A model generated the notes under the pieces. The model was not told the DNA's origin. It did not search any database and saw only the letters and a program-made list of their open reading frames with translations. Made by a program: the position numbers and the translations under genes. Positions 12,601-24,600 of a DNA stretch of 64,000 bases are shown here, in pieces. Origin of the DNA: Conchocele bisecta (Eukaryota; Mollusca; Bivalvia; Lucinida; Thyasiridae). The DNA lies in contig CM055267.1 of the NCBI GenBank assembly GCA_029237695.1, positions 11,249,043 through 11,313,042 on the forward strand, in the 5' to 3' direction. Numbering within the stretch: position 1 is the stretch's first letter; each line of letters opens with the position of its first letter.

Positions 12601-15600
12601 TTAAGCAAAAAACTTTAACCAGACGTACGTTAAAAAGTTAACGTTGAAAATGGCTAAGTCAATTACGTAGAAATAATAGGTGAAGGTAAAAAAATGGTCA
12701 CATGTTGGATAGTTGTATGTGGTAGGCACCCCTTGGTTATGAAGCTGTGAAAGTTTGGTGGTCCTAGGTGGTACAGTACCAAAGAAATGGACTTAAACAC
12801 GAAAACTTAACATTGTAAACGCGAAAACTTAACATTGAAAATGGCTAAGTCGACTGCGCGGAAAAAATGGGTCAAGTTAAAAAACAAGAGCTGTAGGAGA
12901 ACAGCATAGCTCAACTACGAGGGTTGTCGATGTACACATAGCTTGACAAACAAGGTGGCTGCGGTCTGCAGAAAAACCTTAACCAAGGTTGACTAAAAAC
13001 CTTAACCAAGGGAAATTAATTAAGTAATTGAAGGTTAAATGTAGGTCAATGTCAGATATAGGTCAAGGGTTATTGATGTACATCACTAGGAGATGAAGTT
13101 TTCCAAGTATGGTTGCTGTAGGCCCAGGAGTATTCCATATACAGGCTTGACTAAAAACCTTAACCAAGGGGAAATAACTAAGTAATCCAATGATAAAAGT
13201 AGGTCAAGGTCAAATATAGGTCAGGGGTTATTGATGTACATCCCTATGAGAAAAAGTTATACAAGTATGGTGTCTGTATGCACAATAGTATTCCATATAC
13301 AAGCTTGACTATAAACATTAACCAAGTAATTCAAGGTTAAATGTAGGTGAAGGTAAAATATAGGTCAGGGGTTATTGATGTACATCCCTATGAGAAAAAG
13401 TTATCCAAGTATGGTGTCTGTATGCACAATAGTATTCCATCTACAAGCTTGACTAAAAACCTTAACCAAGGTCGACTAAAAAACTTAACCAAGGGGAATT
13501 AAGTAAGTAATTGAAGGTTAAATGTAGGTCAAGGTCAAATATAGGTCAGGGGTTGTTGATGTACATCACTTGGAGATGAAGTTGTCCAAGTATTGTTGGT
13601 GTAGGGCCAGGAGTATTCCATCTACAAGCTTGACTAAAAACCTTAACCAAGGGGAATTAAGTAAGTAATTCAAGAGGAAATGTAGGTCAAGGTCAACTAT
13701 AGATCAGGGGTTATTGATGTACATCCCTATGAAAAAAGGTTGTCCAAGTATGGTGTCTGTATGCACAATAGTATTCCATCTACAAGCTTGACTAAAAACC
13801 TTAACCAAGGTCGACTAAAAAACTTAACCAAGGGGAATTAAGTAAGTAATTGAAGGTTAAATGTAGGTCAAGGTCAAATATAGGTCAGGGGTTGTTGATG
13901 TACATCACTTGGAGATGAAGTTGTCCAAGTATGGTTGGTGTAGGGCCAGGAGTATTCCATCTACAAGCTTGACTAAAAACCTTAACCAAGGGGAATTAAG
14001 TAAGTAATTCAAGAGGAAATGTAGGTCAAGGTCAACTATAGATCAGGGGTTATTGATGTACATCCCTATGAAAAAAGGTTGTCCAAGTATGGTGTCTGTA
14101 TGCACAATAGTATTCCATGTACAAGCTTGAGTAAAAACCTTAACCAAGGTTGACTAAAAACCTTAACCAAGGGGAATTAACTAAGTAATTCAAGAGGAAA
14201 TGTAGGTCAATGTCAAATATAGATCAGGGGTTGTTGATGTACATCACTAGGAGATGAAGTTGTCCAAGTATGAAGGGTGTAGGGCCAGTAGTATTCCATC
14301 TACAAGCTTGACTAAAAACCTTAACCAAGGGGAATTAAGTAAGTAATTCAAGAGGAAATGTAGGTCAAGGTCAAATATAGATCAGGGGTTATTGATGTAC
14401 ATCCCTATGAGAAAAGGTTGTCCATGTATGGTGTCTGTATGCACAATAGTATTCCATGTACAAGCTTGACTAAAAACCTTAACCAAGGTTGACTAAAAAC
14501 CTTAACCAAGGGGAATTAACTAAGTAATTCAAGAGGAAATGTAGGTCAAAGTCAAATATAGATCAGGGGTTATTGATGTACATTACTAGGAGATGAAGTT
14601 GTTCAAGTATGGTGGGAGTGGGGCCAGTAGTATTCCATCTACAAGGTTGACTAAAAACCTTAACCAAGGAGAATTAACTAAGTAATTGAAGAGGAAATGT
14701 AGGTCAAGGTCAAAAACAGATCAGGGGTTATTGATGTACATCCCTATGAGAAAAGGTTGTCCAAGTATGGTGTCTGTATGCACAATAGTATTCCATGTAC
14801 AAGCTTGACTAAAAACCTTAACCAAGGTTGACTAAAAACCTGAACCAAGGGGAATTAACTAAGTAATTCAAGGTTAAATGTAGGTCAATGTCAAATATAG
14901 GTCAGGGGTTGTTGATGTACATCACTAGGAGATACAGTTGTCCAAGTATGGTTGGTGTAGGGCCAGGAGTATTCCATCTACAAGGTTGACTAAAAACCTT
15001 AACCAAAGAGAATTATCTAAGTAATTAAAGAGGAAATGTAGGTCAAGGTCAAATATAGATCAGGGGTTACTGATGTACATCCCTAGGAGATGAAGTTGTC
15101 CAAGTATGGTGGGTGTAGGGCCAGGAGTATTCCATATACAAGCTTGACTAAAAACCTTAACCAAGGGGAATTAAGTAAGTAATTGAAGAGGAAATGTAGG
15201 TCAAGGTCAAATATAGACCAGGGGTTATTGATGTACATCCCTATGAGAAAAGGTTGTCCAAGTATGGTGTCTGTATGGACAATAGTATTCCATGTACAAG
15301 CTTGACTAAAAACCGTAACCAAGGTTGACTAAAAACCTTAACCAAGGGGAATTAACTAAGTAATTCAAGAGGAAATGTAGGTGAAGGTCAAATATAGATC
15401 AGGGGTTATTGATGTACATCACTAAGAGAATGGATGTTAAGTTGTCCAAGTATGGTGTAGGGCCATAGTATTCCTATACAAAACCAAGGCGTGATGGGGA
15501 CGCCGACGCCGGGGTGACAACATAAGCTCTACTTATTCTTCGAATAGTCGAGCTAAAAAGTAACATGTTGGATAGTGATATGTGGTGGGCACCCCTTGAT

Positions 15601-18600
15601 TATGAAGCTGTGAAAGTTTGGTGGTCCTAGGTGGTACAGTAACAAAGAAATGGACTCAAACACGAAAACTTAACATTGAAAATGGCTAAGTCGACTGAGC
15701 GGAAAAGATGGGTCAAGTTAAAAACAAAGTAACATGTTGGATAGTGATATGTGGTGGGCACCCCTTGATTATGAAGCTGTGAAAGTTTGGTGGTCCTAGG
15801 TGGTACAGTAACAAAGAAATGGACTCAAACACGAAAACTTAACATTGAAAATGGCTAAGTCGACTGTGCGGAAAAGATGGGTCAAGTTAAAAAAAAAGTA
15901 ACATGATGGATAGTGATATGTGGTGGGCACCCCTTGATTATGAAGCTGTGAAAGTTTGGTGGTCCTAGGTGGTACAGTAACAAAGAAATGGACTCAAACA
16001 CGAAAACTTAACATTGATACTGAACGCCGCCCGCCCGTCCGCCCGGCTTTCGCCAATCCAATAGCCTGGATTTTTTTTAAAAAAACCTGGCTAAAAATCT
16101 ATTGCGTACCGGACATTTTAATTGCTTTTTGGTACGCATTGGCTCTGATTTTAATTGGGTTTTCACACTTTTTAATTGCGTATTTATGCAAATACGCACC
16201 TTATCTGGAACTCTGATAATACACAGACATGACAACAGCAAGCTATAAATATTATGCCAGCAAACTATACAAAAGATGAGATATCTCAGCATTTCTCCCA
16301 TCAATCTCAAAATAAATTTTGCTGTGTAAACTTTTCAATCTGATCCACAGCCTAATGTCAGTGTACATGTTACCCATAGGTAAAGCCATATCTACTCGCA
16401 TAGTAGTTGAGTAGACACCAGGGACAATACTCAGGTAACTGCTTACATGTCACTGGTTTTGATAGCTAATAACAGAGTAAAGAGTGGGTACATATGGTAT
16501 GTGTTGTGTTGTGTGGTTGGCCCGGTAAAAGTGATACACTGTGCGATTTTCTGTGTATGAGGGTATTTATAATGGTGTTTCATGTTTTAAAAACACGGGC
16601 ACAAACCTGTCCAGAAAACTGACATATTTTACAGTTTGTTGTAATATAATTGATAAGAGTCCGTTCTCCTGGCTTTTCTATCATATGTTCACATTTTGAG
16701 TTCATTGTGAAACGGCAGAACAGGTGAAACTGGATGATGGCTGGAACACACAAAGATGGCTGACTTGGCCATTCCATGTGCTGTATAGGAAACAGTAATG
16801 AGGCAGTATTCACATATATGTTATAGATATATTCTATCACATTTACAAAGCAATTATCTTTGAATCAAATGACGATCAGGTATAGAACGGGTCCTTAAGG
16901 CAGTTTACGAAGGCAGGCACTGTGTCTCAGTTGATATTCAATGTCGTTTTGGGCTTTATCGACTGTGAATGACTGGTAATGCATTTCTGTGTGAGGAAGC
17001 ACAGTTTGTGAAACATAATGCATTTTAGCTGCGAGATGATAATACTACATACATACAGCATATAGAAATAGGTTTTTATAGACATTACAATGTAGTTGAA
17101 TTCATTTAAATTATATTAGTAACCATCAATTTCACAATATGTAGATTTCACGACGTATGGAATTTTAACCCTTTCAACTCTACATGCCCGTAGATGAGCC
17201 GAGCCGGTAATTTTCATATTTTTGAGACCAAAAACACCCCGTTTTCATAAATGGACTAGTCTGAAAATGTTAGTGACAATTGGATTGGTTGCAAAATTAA
17301 CATATCAATAGTCCATTCTAGTTATTTAGGGGTGAAAGGGTTAAGCAACAGGGAATACATAGTGAGCACTTGTAAAGTGGGCGACTGTACACAATGCACA
17401 AGTACATAACACGTACCTGTATTTCCTGTAGCAGCTGAGCCTTGCGGTCCCGGATATTGACCAGTAGCGTCTTCTCATCTGGCGTCAGGTCTACAAACAT
17501 ACACACACGCCGTTATTGTAACTGTCTACACAGACTGTTATTATCACTGTCTACACACACGCAGTTATTGTCACTGTCTACACAAACGCGGTTATCGTCA
17601 CGCAAACTGTTATTGTCATTGTCTACAAACACACGCTGACTGTTATTGTCACTGTCTAGAAACATACGCACCAACTGTTATTGTCACTGTCTAGAAATAT
17701 ACACACCGAATATTATTGTCACTGTACATAAACACGGCAGTTATTGTCACTGCCTACATATACACAGTCAGTCACTGTCTACAAACATACACACAGGCAT
17801 TTATACTCGTCTACAAACAAACACACCGACCGTTGTTGTCACTGTCTACAAACACACACATATCAGCCATTATAGTCACTGCCTATAAACATACACAAAG
17901 ACTGTTATTGTCACTGTCTACATAGTGATACACACACACTGTTATTATCACTGTCTACAAACATAACCACAGACTGTTATTCAAACATACACACAGGCAG
18001 TTATTGTCACATCTACAAACACACAGACGAACCGTTATTGTCACTGCCTACACACAGACTGTTATTGTCACTGTCTAGAAACATACACACATGTAGTTAT
18101 TGTCACTGTCTACAAACACCAACCATTATTGTCACTGTCTACAAACATAGACACCATTTGTTTTGTCATTGTCTACAAACACACTGACCGTTATGGTCAC
18201 TGTCTACAAAGACACACACACCAACTGGTATTGTCATTGTCTACAAATATACACACAGACGATTGATGTCATTGTCTACAAACATACACACAGACAATTG
18301 ATGTCATTGTCTACAAACACACAGACCGTTGTTATCATCGTCTACAAACATACACAATGGTCGTTGTTGTCATGGTCTACAAACATACACACAGACAATT
18401 GTTATCATTGTCTACAGACACACAAACCGTTGTTATCATTGTCTACAAACATATACAATGGCCGTTGCTGTCACTGTCTACAAACATACACACAGACCAT
18501 TATTGTCCTTGTCTACAAACATACACACAGACCGTCATTGTCACTGTCTACAAACATACACACAGACAATTGATGTCATTGTCTACAAACATACACACAC

Positions 18601-21600
18601 AGACGATTGATGTCATTGTCTACAAACACACAGACCGTTGTTGTCATTGTCTACAAACATACACAATGGCAGTTGTTGTCATTGTCTACAAACATACACA
18701 CATACGATTGATGTCATTGTCTACAAACACACAGACCATTGTTATCATTGTCTAAAAACATACACAATGGCCGTTGTGTTGTCATTGTCTACAAACATAC
18801 ACACAGACGATTGTTGTCATTGTCTACAGAAACACAGACTGTTATTATCATTGTCTACAAACATACACATGTACAATGGCAGTTGTTGTCACTGTCTACA
18901 AACATATACACAGACCATTATTGTCATTGTCTACAAACATACACACAGAACGTCATTGTCACTCAATACAAACATACACACAGACAATTGATGTCATTGT
19001 TTACAAACATACACACAGACCATTATTGTCACTGTCAAGAAACACATGCAGACTGTTATTGTCACTGTCTAGAAACATAAACAGAGACTGTGATTGTCAC
19101 TGTCTAGAAACATACACCGACTGTTATTGTCAGTGTCTACAAACAAACACACAGGCAGTTATTGTCACTGTCTGCAAATATACACACCGACCGTCATTGT
19201 TTACAAACATACACACAGGCAGTTATTGTCATTGTCTACAAACATACACACCAACCATTATTGTCACTGTCTACAAACATACTCACCAACCATCATTGTC
19301 ATTGTCGACAAATACACACACACCAACAGTTATTGTCATTGTCTACAAACACACACACCATTTTAACCTGCTGTATTGGGGTGAAAATCCCAAAATCAGA
19401 ACGGAATATTTACATCGAGAACAAATATATTCAGCCCTGAAATTAGAATAACCTGACCTGGTCCATACCACACCAAGTCACTTGGCCCCTTCCCCTAAAA
19501 TAGGATTACGAATATCGTAATACTCACATAAGGGGTATAACCAGATTCAACTGTCACACACAAAATGCCAAAGACGTATGCGAGGGCCAAACCAGGTCTC
19601 CAGTCGGGATTCCGGTAAGGATGAACCCCGATCGTTAAATTACCCATCGCGTGCTCCCACCTGCCACCCACACAAACACACTGACTGTTGTTGTCATTGT
19701 CAACAAACATACGCACAGACCATCATTGTCACTGTCTACAAACATACACATCAACTTTCATTGTCACTGTCTACAAACAAAAACCGTTATTGTCACTGTC
19801 TACAAACACACACACTAACCGTTATTGTCACCGTCTACAAACATACACATTGACTGTTGTTGTCATCGTCTACAAACATATGCACAGATCATTGTTGTTA
19901 TTGTCTAGAAACGTACACATGGACCGTTATTGTGACTGTCTAGAAACATACACACCGACTGTCATTGTGACTGTCTACAAACATACACACAGGCAGATAG
20001 TTACTCTCTACAAACACACACACCAAACATTAACGTCACACGTCTACAAACACACACACTAACATTATTGTCACAGCCTACAAAAATACACACCGACCAT
20101 TGTTGTCAATGTCTACAAACATACGCACAGACCAGTATTGTTACTGTCTACAGATACACACACAGACTATTATTATCACACACAAACACATACATCAGCC
20201 GCTATGGTCACTGCCTACAAACATACACGCCGACCGTTGTTGTTACTGTCTACATAGATATACACAAGCACTTATTATTGTCATTGTCTACATTTTCACA
20301 TACATGGATTTTCATTGCATACATAGACATAAACCATCTGTTAATGTCACTATCGACATTGATATACACAGACCATTAGTGTCACTGTCTACATAGATAT
20401 ACATAGACACTGCCAATTATGGTCACTCTCTACAGAAATACAAGTAATTGTCACTGTCCACATATACTCTGCCAGTTATTACCACTGTCTACATATACAA
20501 ATTCAGTTATTGTCACTGTCTACATATACATCACAAGTTATTCATTCATTCGTTATTGTCACTGTCTACAATATAAGCTACCAGTTATTGTCACTGTCTA
20601 TATATACTCAACTATTTATTGTCACTGCCTACATGCATGTATAAACCACAGGTTATTGTCACTCTCTACATATGCATGTAAACTGCCAATATTATTGTTA
20701 CTGACTACATATCCATAAAATATTTTAGAATGGATAGAGTTAATGAAACAAGATCAGTAGCCTATTTCACCAATATTGTAAAGTATACTTATCTAGCAAA
20801 GTATTCTTTGAGGAGTAATCATTTATTTTTCCCGAAGTGCATTATTTCATATAGAACTGCATATATTTGATGATTAAAAATATGCAGAATTATTATACTG
20901 AATTTATTACATTATCAAAGCCAAAATGGCTGTGATAATGTACCGGTAATAAATTCAGTATAATAAAAATTAATAAATTTATCCTAAAATTGAAAATTTC
21001 TCCCTCAAAGTATACTTTGCTAGACAAGTATACTTTGCAATGTTGGTGAAATAGGCTACTGCACAGTCACAATTTAATAATCCAAACACTAATAGCACAA
21101 ACTAATCCTGTAACACAGTGCTATTATATGTTCACGTGTATTACCTCATAGAAGGGGTACAGATATAAAAAAATGATTGTTTCCAGAGAGCACAATTTGC
21201 TGGCAGTACCAGTGCAACTCATTCATAGAACCATCCATTCACATGATGTAGCGAGTGTAACATGTGTAAGCGGCACATTTTCAAGCTCCAGTTTTACATT
21301 GTACACTGGAATATTTCCGGGACATTGATTAAGATGTGTCGTCTAAATTATCACCATCAACATGGTATACAGCCAACTACAATTGTTCCTTATTCAATAT
21401 ATGTTCCTTCTGTGTTTTGTTCATATTTTCTGTTTCCATTCACATAATAAGATTAGATAATTGAACAAAAGCTTCTAAGGTCGTTGAAAACAGGAAAATA
21501 AATGAAAAAAATATATTTCCACAATGAATATTTATCACAGCAGCAGTGTTGTGAAGTGGGATAAATCAGTGAGCATGATGCACATGTATCCCAAATGCCT

Positions 21601-24600
21601 TTGTGTACAAACTGACTCTCCCACAGCAGGAGCTGCTGCCAATATCCCACACACTATAAATAGAATATTGGAAACAGATTGCTGGCCAGTCTGTGAAGTG
21701 AACGAACGTTATCATCGAGAGTAACTTCCCTTTCAAGATGAAGAATATTATTCTGTTGTCTGCTAAAGTTTTTGTTTGTTTGTTTGTTGGGGTTTAATGG
21801 CCTATCAACAGCTAAGGTCATTTAAGGTTGGGTCAATGGGTTTAGTACTAAATCCCATATATTACCTGTACAAGTACATGTTCAAGTACATGTACGTACA
21901 TGTTCAAGTACATGTACAAATGGGGGGAAAATCTTAAAATCAGAACTGATTATTTACAATAAACCAGATGGCCGCGGCCCGCATGTCGAGCCCGCCGAGG
22001 CATTTGATGGTATCATAGTGTATTTATTTGAAGTTTGAATTAAGGGTTGTGGAGATATAAGGTATGTAAAAGCTTTAACGCAAACTTTAGTCATTTAACC
22101 TTGATCTTGGGTATGTGGGCCACATGGGTGGGCTATAGCATGAAAATATGGATGATAATAAAGAATTATTTGAAGTTTGAAGTAAATCGGAGTAAGTGTT
22201 GTGGAGATATAAGGTATGTAAAAACTTAAACACAAATTTCAAAGTCATTTGACCTTGGGCATGTGAACCACATGGGCAGGCTATAGAATTAAAATATGGA
22301 TGATGAATAAGAAGTATTGGATGTTGGAAGTAAATCAGAGTAAGTGTTGTGGAGATATAAGGTATGTAAAACCGTTAACACAAATTTCAAAGTCACTTGA
22401 CCTTGACCTTAGGCATATGGACCACATGGGCAGGCTATGGAATGAAAATATGGATGATGAAAAGGAAGTATTGGAAGTTGGAAGTAAATTGGAGTAACAG
22501 TTGTGGAGATAAAAGGTATGTAAAAACTTTAACGCAGATTTTATAATAACGCAAACTTCTAAGTCATTTGGCCTTGACCTTGGGGCACAGGGGCTGCATG
22601 AGTGGGACACAGAATGAATATATGGATGATGCCCAAATAAGCATACAAAGTTTCAAGCGAATCCGACTTACGGTTACAGAGATAGTAGGTATGTGAAAAC
22701 TTTAACGCAAATTTTGACAGAAACTTAATTCAGAATGAATATATGGATGATGACTAATAAGCATATGAAGTTTCAAGTCAATGCGACTTAGTACTGCAGA
22801 TTTCGGATGGACGCACGCACACACGGACGCACACACAGACACCCGGACGTAATTGTGATCACTACGTCTCGCTTTCAACAAGCGGGCTCGACAAAAAACT
22901 ATATATTCATCCCTGAAATCAGAATAATGCCAGGTCCTCGCCACACCAGAATCACTTGGACCTGCACCAAAATCGGTACGATCAGTAATAATCTTACTAC
23001 TTTTATAATGGGCAATAACCAAATTCAACTCCCAGGTAACAAAAGAGCCAAAGACAAAAACGCACCTGAGGGCCAAACCAGCCAAGTCATGATTCATATA
23101 AGAAGGAATCCCTACCGTTAATTTACGCCATCGCGGTCGCCTGACCAACCACCCACTTGCTAAAGTTTTATATTGTCACAAGCCCTGTGAATTTTCACAT
23201 AAGAAGATGCACAATATCTCATGAAAAATATCGGGCTCGACAAAAAACTATATATTCATCCCTGAAATCAGAATAATGCCAGGTCCTCGCCACACCAGAA
23301 TCACTTGGCCCTGCACCAAAATCGGTACGATCAGTAATAATCTTACTACTTTTATAATGGGCAATAACCAAATTCAACTCCCAGGTAACAAAAGAGCCAA
23401 AGACAAAAACGCACCTGAGGGCCAAACCAGCCAAGTCATGATTCATATAAGAAGGAATCCCTACCGTTAATTTACGCCATCGCGGTCGCCTGACCAACCA
23501 CCCACTTGCTAAAGTTTTATATTGTCACAAGCCCTGTGAATTTTCACATAAGAAGATGCACAATATCTCATGAAAAATATCTACAAAATACAATATTTTC
23601 CGCAAATGATGTTGAATAATGACGAAATGTTCAGAGCAAATGCAGAATAGAAATCCGCATTTGCTACGAAAATGTCATCAACTTTTGACGTCATTTACGG
23701 AAAATATCAGTTTCTGTAAATATTTGCCATGAAAAATTACAAAATCTCATGGCTTGTCTTTAGTGTTCCTACTTTCACCAAATTCACCAACAGCAGTGTT
23801 TTGATGCATCACCTAGACACCTACAGACGTTGATGGAGGGTGGGGGCTTAAGTGATGTGAACGTAAGTCAATTCTCGCAACTGAAAACATGACAATTAAA
23901 TGTTTGTTTTCCCAGGAAGATAAAAATCCTTGATATTTGTTTCAAAATGAATAATTCTTATACGGCACATTACGAGACAGTTCCCAAAACCTACGGTAAA
24001 CACAAATCATGACTATGGTACAGGTAGTTTCTACTGGAGATGTTGACCAAGGGCAACGTGGAGCCGACCTGGATCACAGGAGATTGGCTTGGCCATATCA
24101 TGACAAACTGACATATTGTTTTCACATGTAGCAAACAAATAATAATTATGTAGGCATATTTTAATCATATTTTTTTTATTATTGTTTTGACAAGACTATT
24201 AAACTAGAAAATGTGTTCATATAACATACCTCTTTGATAGTCGGAAAGGGGGTCCTCATCATAAGGAAACTACACACCAGGTTTCAGGTGTGTATTTATT
24301 AGGGTTTAAAAGTTTTACGAGTTACAAGGCAAAATTTCCAAATTCTAAGTAAAAAATGGGGAGATAATCCATGACCCGGGGTTGAATCAAAATAAACGTT
24401 GCGCATCTACTCATCATGAGGAAGCTACATACCAAGTTTCAGGTCTGTAGCTATTGGGGTTTAATTGATTTATTTGATTGATTTATTGGTTTTTAACAGA
24501 CTATCAACAGCTAGGGTCATTTAAGGCTGGGCTATATTTAACCTGCTGCATTGGGGGGAAAATCCCAAGTTAAGAATGGAATATTTGCATCGAACAAAAA

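Larger units (their letters stand above)
602..17416 (-). other. Cytohesin intron 2 (16.8 kb, repeat-filled)
   Basis: The interval between exons 3 and 2 has no convincing host coding sequence. It holds the minisatellite at 2028, satellite-type elements (3265-4400, 8341-9611, 10188-10646, 12203-16060), foldback elements (4595-4849, 6099-6327, 7091-8068, 11028-11274) and palindromes listed separately. Unassigned stretches with nothing clear are 950-2020, 2280-3260, 9612-10187, 11275-12200 and 16060-17165. The fragment at 1420-1620 belongs to a dispersed repeat also seen near 6720-6930, 26060-26150 and 61290-61340 (shared GCCCCATTTCTCCAGT). Confidence 0.7.

Noticed and set aside
17442..20718. Many long plus-strand open frames (up to 225 codons) with repeated His/Thr/Cys-rich text across the minisatellite
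   Set aside because: They are translations of a 36-bp unit, divisible by three and poor in stops; several frames are open at once and composition follows the repeat.
17491..20730. Regularly spaced repeats resembling a CRISPR array
   Set aside because: The whole 36-bp period is repeated with no unique spacers, and the setting is a eukaryotic intron.
21868..21920. GTACATGT inverted repeats as a possible promoter or binding site
   Set aside because: Short simple-sequence palindromes that also occur in the adjoining repeats; no evidence of function.
22702..23497. 148- and 92-codon minus-strand frames with the same C-terminal text
   Set aside because: They are the same non-coding SINE-like sequence, open twice because of the 349-bp duplication.
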